From Calamus simplicifolius (taxonomy: Eukaryota; Streptophyta; Magnoliopsida; Arecales; Arecaceae): a DNA stretch of 64,000 nt. Under the pieces are notes generated by a model that did not search any database, was not told the origin of the DNA, and saw nothing but the letters and a program-made list of their open reading frames with translations. Positions 32,601 through 47,600 of this stretch are shown here, in pieces. The stretch spans positions 222,672 to 286,671 of the forward strand of contig UESW01005038.1 of assembly GCA_900491605.1 (NCBI GenBank). Direction: 5' to 3'. The stretch's first letter is position 1. Every line of letters begins with the position of its first letter. The translations under genes and the position numbers were made by a program.

Positions 32601-35600
32601 GTGCCAGGAATAAAGCAGTCAATATGGTAAGTAATGGACATTTTGCATGAGAAACGTTGCAGTTATTGAACATGAATGAACAAATAATGAGTACAATGCT
32701 GTCTTGATCTACAAAATCCACCCCTCTTTGATGCGAACACATGGACATCAGCACAGATGGATACCTCTTCAGAGGTCTCCTGTACGTCCATTATCAAACA
32801 TCAAGAGATTTTCTTGTCTACAAATCACACATGGGGTGTAGAATGTCATATTGGATGTGATAACTATTGCATTATTTGAGGACAGGTTTTATTGGGCTAG
32901 CCTCAAAGAGGGGTGTGGCATATATTATTTGCAGCTTAGTACAGCAAATTAGAGGGAAGAGGCATAATATGGGGTTCACTTCCAGTACCACAAATCCCAT
33001 AGTAAGGCCTATGCATGTATTTTGTAATGGGATTCAATTGCTGTTACAGTGGAACATTTTTTAAAAAGTGGCACATTTTATTTCTTACAATAAGATGGCT
33101 GATGTTTGACATATAGCCAGGCTATTCCTTCACAATGTTGTAGGGTTGCACAGCCTTAAGACCGCAGTAAATAGTGGGGACAATCACTATGCAAGCAAAT
33201 TTCAGAAAAACTAAAATCCTTCCAATTTTCTTCAGCTTATCACTCCCTGCCTTTGGGCAATAGAAATAGCTAATAGGGGACTTAGCTGTCTTGTAGGTGG
33301 CAACATGACTAGTTGGGACAAGATTCTACCTTTATTCTCAAGACAAGCCAAACATGAATCGACCATTCTTAAACGTCATTGTTGATTTAAGATTGTTGCA
33401 GATTATAACTTGATGAAGCCTCCTGCTTCCACGTGAAAACAAACCTAGTGATCATGAAACCATTTGCAAGGTTTCTATGTTTTTCACAATGAAATTAAAG
33501 TTAAGATAAAAACTAAGTGACATACAGATTTGCTGTAGATACTTGTTGCAGAGTTTCACAAACATGAAAAACAATGAAATTCGTCCTAGAAGATTTCCAA
33601 ACAGTGTTGTAAAGAAGATTCATGCCAAACATGTTGATGCATACAAGATTTTCAGGAAGATTTCTGCTTGTGATTATGCATAGCAGTCACTCCAAAAGGG
33701 GTAATTAGCCATGTATTTGGCACAAAAGACTTGAAAGAAAGCAAAAATTCCCTTGAGTGAACTACCTATACCCTAATTTTTCAGTCCATTCTAAGCCATC
33801 TCATCCAGCATTGCCACCATTCCCATCCATACATTCCCTATAGTATTACCATTCTTTTTTAAGAAGAAAACCAAATGAGGAACCCTGGATTACAGGGTAT
33901 CTCCAGACATAAAGAAATATACCAGAAGTTTTTGGTCAACTGGTATGATTGGTCTTTTCTAGAAAGAATGTTGATCACAAATGAGCTAAAATGGATCAAC
34001 TGAACTATACATGTACTGTTGATTCCATTCACTGCAGAGAAATATTTCCAATTCAGGAGGAGTACATGCAGATTTCTTCAGACAAATTAGATGTGATATC
34101 GAAGAACTCACCTTCGGCCTTTTTGACACAGATATCAAGGTTCACTTTAGTTAAAGTCGTCTACAATAGACGTAGTCATTAGTTTAGTTTCGGTTATTTT
34201 ATTTCCCTTTAAGAGCTCCTTCTGTTACTCTATTGATGGTCAAGGGACTTATTTTAAGATGTCAAGAAGTTATTTGGTCAAGATTTTGGTTATGAAGATA
34301 TTCTTGAGAAATAGACCTTTTCTCTACTTTACATAGCAAACTCTTTGGTGTTCTACAAATACTTTGATCAATTTTAAGTTGTCCTTGAGCCTTCTGCTTT
34401 CAAGCTTTGAACAAGGCGCCAACATGCTGAGATGCCACCATAAAACCGAATCTGGATGTCTTTTTTCCATTCCTACAGTTCTCCACTCTTATCATATCGT
34501 CATCCTCTTCTTCCATTTGCCCCTTCTTAAGGTAGTAAGCCCACTCCCTTTCAATTCCTTATCAGCACGACAACAGACCTACAGCCAATAACCCCTTAAA
34601 CCATTTCATTACCTAGACTTGATACCTCTCACCACCCTAATCACCTTCCTGTTACACTCAAATTCCTGACATTTCTAGTATTTAAACCTGGACCTTGCTA
34701 TTTCTTCAAGCAAACAAAAAATTCATAACCCTAGACATATAGCCATCTCAATCATTTCTTAAACCTGAAGCCAAAGGTCTAATACCTCTTGTCACTGATT
34801 TGAAACAAACGCCAGAAACCTCCTAGACACTGAAAATAAAATTTCATCCTTAACTTTGTAACAATGCCATACCTTCCCTAAACCACTCGACAGTTTCAGA
34901 TCGTCAAATGATTTCAACCAATTGCTTGACAGCTCAGTTCGGGAGAAAAATTGTTCATATGTTCAGAGGAAGATTTTAAAGGAAGGCAGCAAAAGACCCT
35001 AGTTAACTTTTTTTTTTCTAAGGTGGGAAACCTTTTCCACCTGCCTGATTGAGATAAGACCCCTTTCCTTAAGTTCCTAAGAAACCTTTTGTGAGCCAAC
35101 ATTACTCAATGCCTGCACAATATTAGGTTTCCTTGTTATCATATGGAATATTGCAAGTATTAGGTCATGCTTATCAGCATGTTTTATTCCCTTTCTTGTA
35201 TTTCATCTTATATGGCATATAGTGTTTCTTTTGGTCTGTTCCTGAACCAGAGCTAGCAGGTCTAAAGATGCATACCCATTAACAATTAAATGATATATTA
35301 AAATGCCTGCCAACTACAGATTAAGAGAATTAAAGTGCTATTTGATTATCTCATCAAGAGGAATTAAATTGTCTTTATTATTTTCAGTGTAGCACTGATG
35401 ACATGAGCACGGCCTCCAGTTGCATCAGTTCCTACCCAAGGAGCTTTTTTCATAAAATAGATAGAGCAAACCTATGACAATGTAAATGGGATTGAAAAGA
35501 AATGAATAATTTAGGTAAAAGAATAGTCTCATGACTGCTAGTTGTAATATTCTTTATCAGTTGGAACCAGAACAAAAACTTAAGTTCTACAAAAAGATCA

Positions 35601-38600
35601 CAAGCAAGAAGATTCAACATTTCCTTGCCTCTTTGCATATGAGATGGCAATCTTAATAAACTCCATAGAAAGGACTAGGATGGCAAAAGTAAAGCACTAA
35701 TAATGGTTTAAGCAGCTGATTGAATTAGTTATCTTCCACAAGTTGAAAATATATTCATGTCTTGCACTTGAACTTAGTCAATAGAACAAGAGATACATCA
35801 TAAATGTATTTGTGTTTTTTCACAAAAAAATGCCCACGATTTGCAAAGACTTTTCAAAGTAAATTGGTAAACTTCGGCTCTGTTTTTACGTTCTTTGCTA
35901 GGATTAAAGGACCCTTAAAAGGGTAAGGAGTGCCTTAGTGGCCATTGCGATGAACAAGATTAAAGTTGGAGCAACTCTCATGGATTGTATGGTCGAGAAT
36001 ATTTTATTAGGTAACCTTCCTTGCCAGAGACCTAATTGCAGAACCAAGAAAAACAGCCACACCCATTCAATATCCACTCTTGTTCATTACATATGTCCCT
36101 TTAAATAATGTGGAGAACCACATTATGAGGGATGCATCCTGATCACCAATGAAAATTAGATAATCTGACGTGCACTGTATATTCACCCACTAACATGTAG
36201 ATCCATCTTCATGGAAATAGAGGCAAAAGCAAGTATATGCACCATGCATAATGTTATTGATAGTTTTCTATGATTATAAGTGGCACTTCAGTTTCCAGTT
36301 CTCAACGCTTGGTTAAAATGAAACTAAATTTGTACTTTTCCTCTTCCAAGAACAAGTATTCAAGAAAGTATCACATTGTCTTTTCCTTTCTTTCAGTTGC
36401 AATGAAGTGGCAATTCATATTTGCAGTAAAATGTAACATATTTTATTGAAAAAATACACAGAAAACTCAAATTGTTGCATGATCCTCATCCAGCAGTCAC
36501 GAAACAAAAGAAAAAGTAATTGAATAGGCAAACTCTTACCCAAAGAAAAATAGTTTATGAGCTCCAAGAGAAGTTCAAACATTTTGCAATGTTAATTTAT
36601 GTTAATAAAGAGAGCAAAAAATTGTTTATTTTGTGCACCTTGTTGGCCAAGAAAGTTAGCTTGCTTTATATCTGTCCCGACATTGCAGTGGCCAACAAAT
36701 CTTTGTTTCATATCAATCACAACCTCAGGCTGCAGAATATAGAAAAAGTCACCATCTGCAAATGAAAAAACATGAAAGGAAAAGCAAAAGATTACACACA
36801 CACACACGCGTGCACGCACACACATTAAAACAGTCTTCGCATACATCAAATTGTGTGGTAAAGATTTCCATCCTCGCAGGCCACTGGAAAATCTTAAATT
36901 TTATGATGACAAATCGACTATTGGAATCATCAGTAATGATGATGGCTAGTGGTACAGTTCCAATTGTAGTTTTGTTAAGACCACATTTACAGATCATTTA
37001 TGATTTTACTGGCATGTGGATTTTTGAATCGATGTCTGCAAACTCACATGAAATTTGAACTCAATACAATCTCTGTATCAAATCATTATTTTACCCAACA
37101 TGCAACCAATATCGAGAAAGAGAGATGAAAAAACAGCTAGAAGCAGAGACATGCAAATCTGAATGTTAATAATGTGTCAGCAGTGCAAACTACTTGTCTT
37201 TACTAAAGAGTCAGATTCAGCAAAAAGATCTTGCATGATAGAAAACCTGATAAGAAGAATTTTCATGTTGCGAGGAAGATGAAGGAGATCCATGTGAACC
37301 ATCTGTACTGCAGTTTTCTCTAGTTGAGTCATCTCTTCGATGAAACCTCAAATTTAAACTTCCTCGAAGAATGCTTGATTCATTGTCATGACCCTCATCT
37401 CCTGATGCTGATGTTTCAAAATCCAATTCCATTTCTTCCTCGTAATCAGATTCTTCTCTGTCATACCGACTCTCTTGAGACAGGCTACTGAGCTCTGACC
37501 GGAAGAGTACATCAGTCAATGATTTTAGCCTTCCATGTCGCACTTCATTCTTAGATGTTTCTTCATTATCGTTCTTATTTTTCTCAGCTTCCGCTGTATC
37601 AAAGTAACATAACACATTTGAGACAAGCTTCCGCTGTATCAAAGTAACATAACACATTTGAGACAAACTAATTAGATACCTGAGAAATGTATGTGCAAAG
37701 TACAAAGACTACAAATATACATTTGTTCATGCATGTGAGAATGCACTGTGTACATGCAATAAGAAATTGGCAAATAAGAAAGAAGAATTCCTCGATTACA
37801 ACTCCCATAAAGAATTCATATATGTAATGGATCTGTAGCTATAATATGTTTAGCTTGTTCATGTTACAATGATCAGGGCTGATCACTCACGGAAGCAATT
37901 GGCAAACAAGTTATACATCTGCTATTTCATGAAATTGCACATGTATGCAGCAATAAGTGGTCATGGGATGGTAGGATGGGTCACCATCCCAAGTATCGAA
38001 ATGGGATTGTTCTGCCATCACTCCAGGATTGTTAATCAACGTGCCCTTGGACATACCTTATACCCAACATTTAGGGAGGGGTCAGATGTCGATGCATTTT
38101 GTTCCATAAAAAAACCAAGATGGCCTATCCTACAGGATTTAAAATTTTATCTAAAACTATAGCTAGTATAATAGACTCTAACATCAATACTTTACTCTAG
38201 ATTGGCAATCAAAAGCACAAGAATGAATAAGAAGTATCATACATAGAGAGTTTAAATATAACATAGAATTCATAGAGAAAGTGTTTAACATGCTCTTCAT
38301 TTTGGATGGAAGACTACTACTACTACTATAATAATGAAAATAAAGTCTTAGTCTCAAACTAGTTGGGGTTGATTATATGAATCCTTTTCTCTATTTTACT
38401 CGGTTTTGAAACACATTTTCGGTAAGATAAAACTTTCAAATCTTTCTTTATCACCTCTTCCCATGTGCTTTTTGGTATACCTCTACCTCTTTTCCCTTCT
38501 ACATACATGATACAACAAATCACTCCTTTGCACCAATGCATTCCTAGCTCTATGCTACAAATATTCGAACTATTTAAGTAATCATTTCCTCAATTCGTCC

Positions 38601-41600
38601 TCAATTAGTTCTACCTCCACCATTTAAGTAATCTTTTGTATTATCATACATCCATCTCAACATTTTCATTTCAACCACATTTATCTTGTATTTATGTAAT
38701 TTTCTAGCTGGCCAACATTCTATACAATAAAACATAGCTGGTCTTATGACTGTCTTATAAATTTTTTTCATCAACTTTGCAAGTATTCTACGTCTACATT
38801 ATATTCCAACTGCACTTCTACATTTTATCCATCCTGCTTTAATTGTACACACAATATCATCCTTAATCTTTCTTTTTTATGAATGATCGATCTTAAAAAT
38901 CGAAAATGATTACTTTTAGAAACTTCATAATCTTCAATTTTTACTTTACATTCATCTTTATCTCTAACTATACTTAAAATTATATTTCTTGTATACTATC
39001 TTTATCTTACTTAACCTAAAACCTTTAGATTTTAACACATTATTCTATGATTTCAACTTATGATTAACACTAGCTTTAGTTATGTCTACTAGTGCTATAT
39101 CATTTAGAAATAACATTCACCATGAAATATCATTCTGAATATATTTAGTAAGTTCATCCATAACTAATGCAAAATGATAGAATTAGAGCAAATCCCTAAT
39201 GTAAACTTAGGATAATTAAGAATTCATTAATATTATCTCTAGTAGTTCTTACATTAGTAACCATTCCATCACATGTCTTTTATTACATTAATATATATAA
39301 TGTGTACTTGCTTCTTTTTTAACACCCATCGTAAAACTTTGCTAGGAACTTCATCATATGCTTTCTTTAAATTAATAAAAGCCATAGAAGATCTTGTCTC
39401 TTTGCTCTATATTTTTTAACCTCCTAAGAAAAAAAAAGCTTTTATATTCAACCTCCTTGGCATAAAACCAAACCAAATTAATTATTTGACATTTTAGTAG
39501 CACATCTTAACCTATGCTCAATTGCTCTTTCCCTAGGTTTCTTAGTATAACTCATGAGCTTAAAACCACGATGGTTAGAGTGAAAAATAATATATGATGG
39601 TAGGCAAATATAGGGATAAAGCAGAAAGGCACATTGATATGTGAATAATTCTAAAAGATATTTTTCTTTAAAAAAAAATAACCTCAAGCCCATGGATAGT
39701 GATCTGATCCAGAAGGAATGCTGAATGTGTACCATTATAATGATTGCATGCAATAAAGAGCCGTTTGACATAACAAGTCATGGATTAGCATGGCATGGTA
39801 TCATACCATAAAGTGTTGTGCCAAGCATACATGCTTTCTCACATGCTTGGGCTTGTGGAAAAGAAAATTGGTCTCCGCCAGTGCATATCAAACTGACATG
39901 CAAGACACAGAGGCACACACCTATGCACCATGCCTGAACCTCTACATCATGGCAAAGAACATGCAGTATGGAGTAGCACAGCATAGTATGGTACCTTAAT
40001 CCATGAACTGCATATTTCCTCCTAAATAAAGAGAAAATCAATATAATGCTTAGTTCAATTGTAATGAGTGCATTAAATAAAAAAATTAACTGTATGGCCT
40101 CTCCATATTGGCAAGTAGGCTCAATTCCTCTATCTTATACTCTAGTAACTACAAATTTCGCATAACATGGTAGCTCAAAGCATGAAGCTTCTACCAATAC
40201 AGGGTTTGGAAAGGATCAAACATATGCAGCCTTACCCAAGAGTGCAAAGAGGCTATTTCTAAATTTCAAATCCGTGGCCCTCAGGGTCACGATGGAGCAA
40301 CGTTATGATGCTAACAAATTCCACATCGCAAATGGTAGAAAGAATTTACCAAAAAAACAATATTAACAGATAAAAATGAACATATGAACAGGAGTTACCC
40401 AACAAGATGAGTAACTTGTAAAAGATCAAACTAGCAGAGGAAAAATCAGCTCTAGATAAGTGAGATAATTTTTTTTTAAAAAAGAACAAACATATCAAAA
40501 GTAGCACAAAAAACCAATCGGATGCTGGAATCCCACATTCTTCTTTTGCAATCCTCAACTAGAAGTTGACGACACATTCAGTGCAAGCAGAGATAAAAAT
40601 GACAAGATGGGAGTCCCACTTGTCAGTTGACAAAAAGGATCAACGACCTTCCTTCACAAGCCCAGGGGGAAAAACTAATTATGAGCCCCTGAAGTAACAT
40701 TTCAACTTTCAAGAGTCACGGAATCATCCTGTTCCAACTGCAGTTAAGGAACATAACCTCTATTCACAAAGATTCACCATGCTAAGCACAACTGGTATGC
40801 TGTCTCTTAAAGGTCTTTTTTTTCACAATGAGGCAAAATAAGAAAATAGTGGAAATTTCACTCATTTGATTATTCTAGATGTTTACACTAGAACAGTAAA
40901 AGCTTGAGAACCCTTAAACTAAAATGCAAAGGGAGGATATAAAATATTCAAATTTTACAAATTAACCTGCAGCAAGACGATCTTTTATTCTCTCCACCAA
41001 TTCAGCAGCATCAGAGTTTGAGGGAGCCAAATTATGAGCCACCTCTGCATATTCTAAAGCTTCTTTATGTTTCCTTAACTGCACCAAATTTCAAGCAATT
41101 CAAAATGTCACGTGACTTCATAGGGAGACAGAGAAGCTTTTCCAAGTCCACAGGAACATTAAGTGATTTACATGACAAGATTTAAGGATATACCTGAAGA
41201 AGTGCTTCTGACATGTAATAGTATGCCTTAAATGATGAAGCATCTATACACCGAGCTTTGTTGCAATCCCTTATGGCTATATGAACATCATTTTTCCACT
41301 TCCTCTGAAACCAAGATGTCATGTTTGGCACGTTCTGAACAAATTGGGTTTTATACTTAGAATAATAAGATTATGCTAAACCTTAAGAAGCAACGCTGCT
41401 CGAATACACAGGCACTCATGTCGCAGTGCAAAGCCAATATCAGGACCTTTTCCATCCAGTACTTCATTACAAGCTTCTATTCCATAAAATAAGTTTGAGC
41501 CTTCATCCAAAGCTTTTGATGCATATTGAATCAATTCCTTGCACATGTCAAGCTATAATTGGGTATTAGAGCAGGCGTAAAGATCTACATGCAAAAATAT

Positions 41601-44600
41601 ATACAGTTATTGGATAATTAGTAAATAGCAAAAGGTCAAACTTCCCCACCCTGCGCAAACCATATTTTCTTTCAGGCAAGTTCTCTGAGGAAACTTTTGG
41701 TAGTGAAGGTACTTTTGTTTCTTTAAATAAAGGAGCTATATACAATTGCTTTGGAACATCATCAGCAGTGTATCTCATGATGCTCTGACAATCTGGAAGT
41801 TATAAAAAAAGGTATGTTAGCAGTCAGATGCGCCAGAAGAAAATACAAATGTAAGTACAAATATATTTTCTCAAACATATTAGCATCACTCGCAATAATT
41901 TCAGCACCTAAACTAACAAAGGTTTTTGATACTAAATGTCGCTGCTATGCACAGCCTCTCCATACTTTCAGCTCAAGGAAAACACAAAAATCTAGGTGAC
42001 CAAGCATCTATAAGACCATGTCTATTAAGCTATCATGAATTCATGATAATGATGCTTTCCATCACTTAAACAATAGTACAAAAAAGAATTATAGGAGTAT
42101 CATGATCATCTGTCAACATGATGTCAACCATCCCAATAATCGAGTAACTTCTCCAGTGCATATTATAAGATGATGGAGCACTCTCTCATGAATGCTTCTT
42201 AAAAGTAAGCGCATTTACAAGTATATACACTTGTATGCATGTGTATGTAGGCAAGCAAAGGCATATTTCATAAGGCACAATAGAGAAAACAGCAAAATCA
42301 AAATAAAATATAGATGGACACTTAAGGCCGAGTATTAGCACAATGCACAGATATGTTAGTCATGTAATGGGAACATTAAAGATGCCCACATGTTAGTTAT
42401 GACTAGGGAGTATATGAAGTTTTGAAGTACACGATACAAGATATAAACCATACCATGGTTAACATCCATTAAATAAACATGTTCGCCACTATAACTCAAA
42501 AGCACCTCTCCACCATTTGGGCTGAAGGTAACATGTGTCAGATGCAAGCTTGACTTTCTCTGAAAATAGACAATTTTAAACTTGAGACCAACAGATTTTT
42601 GAGTTAAAAAAAATTTGTTGCAATAATCTGATGCAATATTATGGAGGAAGCAATTCAAAAGGCTGATAATTAATTCAAAAAGATAAAGCAAGCATTAAAA
42701 AGATGACAATTAATGTGACAATCATAATTGGCAAAATAAGGCATAGTGAGGAACTATGAATGCTAAAGTTATAAGGTTGTACCTAGAACCTATATGATCA
42801 ATAAATTATGCTGAAAGTTTCTAAACATACATGCTCTGAAAGATGCATTGGACAGAAATAATTAACACAAGGAGGTGGCTTCAATTTCATCCGGCATGAG
42901 CTCAACGGTGGAAGCATTCTTCGATCATACAACCGAGCAAACGCATCACTGTGGAAGCATCAAGAGCAGGTGAGTGAAAAAATAATGAAAAACAATATTT
43001 AGTAACAGTCCTTATTCTTATAGTTCAAAATACAAAATGGTTACCTGCCACCAACAAGGATTTGATGGGGACGAGTGGAACTGATATCACAAGACTTCAA
43101 TGCCAGGCATTGCTGAGGAGGATCGGCCAGTGATCTCTTTGCTCCGTACCTAAGATCAAGCTGCCACAACATGCCAAAGATGAGGAGAAAGAAATTAAAG
43201 CAATAGCTACAAATATAAAATTAACCCATAAGCATCAATGCTTATGAAGGCCTTTTTCATAGCAATTCCTTAAGCACCAAAACAAGTGTATGACATCATG
43301 ATATGCAGGCTAAAGCAAGATTTTAAATCTCATGTGATTGGGCCATTCTGATTTTTTCATAGAATAAGAGGCACCACCATCCTGCCCTGTCGCAATACTT
43401 GGAACAAAGGATTGTCCCAAGATGCGCAATTAGGCCACACGGACAATGGCAGGATGATCTTATCCTAATATTTAGGATAGTAACCCATCTTAGCAGCTCA
43501 TGAAACATCTCACCAAGACTTGAAACCAAGGGCTAAACACATGAACAAATGACATTACAAGAAAGATAAGCTATGACACATTTTAGGAATCCTAAGTTAA
43601 AATTGATACATTTTAAAATCATAAAATATGATTAATTTATGTAAATCCAAGTATCTCCATCAAGTATCTTGATGTTAATTAAGGTTTACCGTACCAACTC
43701 ATACGGGCTATACCATACTGTACCAGTACATAACCAGTCTGGTGCCGAAGTTCGACTCGATAAGAACCAAACTAGTAGCAAAATGGTCCCACACCACTTG
43801 GTATGGACCTGTTCTGCCTGATTTCAAGTGGTAATATAGCTGAAAGTGAGAAAGGATATTGGTCATGTCTTAGTACAAGTGCATATTATATCGTATCGAT
43901 CATACTGCACCAAACTAATAATATACCAATATAGTTCAAGATACTGATTTTACAGATCTTAATGCTAATAATTCTATATGTAAAATATCCAGTTCACTAT
44001 ATTAAGAACCAAATTATAATCAGAATCAAACAATTTTATACTATTAAATATTGAAAAGAAATAAACTAGATACTCAAATAACAAATTAATACAATTCTCT
44101 TTTAACAACAGTAAGTTAGCAACTGCGATTTATGGTGCATAGATAGAATAAAACCCTATTTAACAAGGTCAAATTAGCATAATGGCCAATGAAGTCCTAT
44201 TGAATAGGTTAGTTGGAAGATGAAGAGAATGTCAACACTTTCTGAAACTTTTTCACCACTGGACAATGAGAAATACAGAAAAGTGAGAGGAGCTTGCCCG
44301 TGGATCTTCCCAGAGCAAATAAAGCAAGAACCATAACAGAGGGTCATTAATTTTGATCTGCTTCTGCAAAATCCAGAAAGCTTAGCTACAGTGCCCAAAA
44401 TTTTCATAGCGAAAGCACAAAGATGAGCTAAAGGACGAAGTCCACTGAGTGAAGTAAAGCAACCAGCAGCTGTAAAAGCATTCCAATGCCAGTGGTACAA
44501 GCATTCAGATAAACAAGAGAGACCAAGCAAGTTTTCTTGGTAAGTAGTTCAACCAAGCCTGATTCATTGCACAAGATGCAAGAGAACACCCTAAAGAAGC

Positions 44601-47600
44601 TCAATTTTGAGGTAGAGGTGCATCAAGAATGGGTGAAAACATTAATAATCCCATTGATACTCTATAATGCAAAGTGGCTGACACACTAGCTCTATAACTT
44701 CATATCGGAGGCCCAATATTAGCTAGCAAAACTGCAGAATTGACTGCTCATCCTGTTGACCAAGTTGGCAACAGCATGGAAACAGAAATTCATAACCTCC
44801 AATAGACCAGTAAAGGCTGGCACAAAGCAATACATGTGATTTAACTTACAACAACCCTGCACCTTGCCAACACAGTATGTGCTGTACAGCAAATATCAGC
44901 ATAGCAAGATACTTTGATCTGTGGTCACTGCCCCATGCAAGAGTTAGGAATGTGTTCTTCCATCCTAGTTCAGGGTGTATTCCACTTGGTTTTTATATGA
45001 AGAGATTTACAAGTGTTCATGCCAACCAACAAAAATGTTTCTTCTTTTTTTTTTTTTACATTTCTCTCAGGCCCTACTCATATTGTTAGATTATCAATTC
45101 CATCCTAATTGTGTTTCAGCAAGTGTTTATGGCTTTTAATGGTTTTGGACTGAAAACATCCTGTTTTCATCATCTCATTCAACCAAAATCTACTTAAGAC
45201 TATATTTCAAATCTTGCACCCAAACCCACAAGATTTTTCATTGAATATGATGCAAGAGCTGCTTTATTCATAATAACAACCTATCTAGATGGTTCGCCTA
45301 CAATGGTATAGTCCCATAGTGTAAATAGTAACCTCATCATTTGGTAATTTACTTGTTAGCAAATTACAATTCTTTGTTCCATGATGCTCTATTTTAAAAC
45401 CATACACAGATGCATCACGCATACTCCACACAAGGACCAAAAATATTTCATTTCCTTCCAAAGCAAGAAAGCACCATCCTTTCTACTGCAAACTTAGAAA
45501 TCATCAATCCATTCTGCTTTTTTTGCACTAATTTTCAATCTTACAAACATGATTATATTATTTCCTTTTTACATAAATCAAGGTAGATCTCAAACTTCTT
45601 ACCAGTAGGCCTCGTGTAAATGTCAATTTAAAAGGCAATTGTAGACCCAAGTCACAAATATCTCCAAATTACAGAAAGATTCTACAATTGTGCTTGAATT
45701 TTTAATCAAAACATTCATTCCCTAATTTTTCCCAAATAAATGTATATAGCATGCTATTGGAAGGTATGGCCCTAAACCAAGTGGAATGACAATCCACACA
45801 GCCAACCCACCTGGGTTGGGACTTGGGATAAAGGCTTTGCTGCTGCTGCTGATATTGGGCAACTTCATGGATAATCCACAATTTTAACAAACAATATATT
45901 ATTTTTCATTTTTGTCCATCTCTTGCTTAGTTATGCCTACCCATCAAATTAATCAAATTCTATACTCATTTATTTCAAAGCACAAAATTTCCAGTTTTCA
46001 CAAAAATATTGCATTGATAAAATCCTGCCCTTTACAAATCAATCCAGAACCATAACATCATTCCTCTAGCTGTAGAAAAACCTTTAAACAACATATGGAA
46101 CCATGTCCATTTCAAGGGATTTGAAATGTAAAGTAATGAATGGGAGGTGGCATCCAATAAGTCAACCCCTTGCCAGTGAAGGAATTATTTTTCCAATATT
46201 GTATAATAAATATTATTCCCATTTTGCATCTGATAATTTGAACTCTTGCAACTGTTATATAGGCATGTCAATTGGAGTTGCCAAATACCTAAAATTGAAA
46301 AAAGAAAGAAAGAAAAGAATGCAAAAGAAAAAAAGAAGCTATCTTTCGTTTCATTCATTGTCACGTTACCCATATAGCAAACTTGCCTCCTATTGAAAGA
46401 ATACTATATAGGGCACCAGTGTTGTTGAAAACACTAACGCACCTAAGCACAAGGAGCTCTTGAAACTTAAGCGCAAGGAGCAAAGCATAGGTGCGCACCT
46501 GAACGAAGTAAAGCGCATATTTTAAAATAAATAAAATAATTTATATACACAAAATTTACACTACATAATAGAAAAAAGCTAAAAAAACATAATACTAATA
46601 TATTAGCCTATTAACTCAATAGAAAGCCTACTCCTTTTCAGCTAAAATTTGTAGTTCCTTAATTTTTTTCTCCTTTTGAAATGATAACATAATATTTGAT
46701 GTTCCATCTGTGTCTTTTAATTTTTAGCCTTTTTTTATAGAATAAGAAAAATAATTATGTATGAAATAGTACAATCATAAAGCTAACATAGCCTAATAAA
46801 TACAATAATTTTTTAAAAAAAAATTATAAATAGAGTTTTACAAAGAAAGGTGCACCAGATTTGTGTCTCAAATTAGATTAAAAGTATATATCTTTTCACT
46901 TTATGTGCACCAAGATAAAGGCACCTCACCTAAGATATAAAAAGCATATAACTTGCCTTAAACATGCCTTGTGCCTTAGATGCACCTTAGGATATAAAAA
47001 GTACCTAACCCTTAATGCCTTGCACCTTGTGCCTTAGGCACACATGCATATTATATAAATGTTATCCATACAAGATAATGAGCTTTCAGAAACATGCATC
47101 CAATGCATGACCACATCTTATTATTAGCAAACTCATTTGTGAGTACATTCTATAAATCAGACTTCATGTACCCAGTACCCTTAAAACCAACAAGGAAAAC
47201 ACAAACAGTGAGGAAACAGCTATTGTAAACCTTGAATAAAACAAAGAGGTTGGTAAGACCATTTGCTGAATCAATCGCTGAGATTATAAATCTCTTCATT
47301 CTTAAAAAAACCAAGCTCCTTTCTGCATTGGCTTGACAAGAAAGTTGCACTTGATTTAACATTAAGGCTGTGTTCTTTGAGAGGCATCAAAGTTACTTGG
47401 AAATCCACACTTTTCCAAGTAAATGTTACCTAAGCAACACTGAAATTGAAAAAAAAAAATTACTCGCATTCTTTTGTATATCGGAAAGTAACTCCGGTAT
47501 CTGTTATTCATGTTTTTTTACATTATAACTTTTCCAAATAAATTGCTAAAATCTATTCATCTTCCCATAATACCCTTATACTACCAAACCTATTTTGCAT

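Noticed and set aside
36749..36997. Cys/Val-rich ORF next to ASG2 exon 15
   Set aside because: It is a translation of the CA microsatellite within intron 14.
44174..44530. 118-aa Cys/Leu-rich ORF in ASG2 intron 6
   Set aside because: No recognisable domain, no splice context and no sign of conservation; likely chance.
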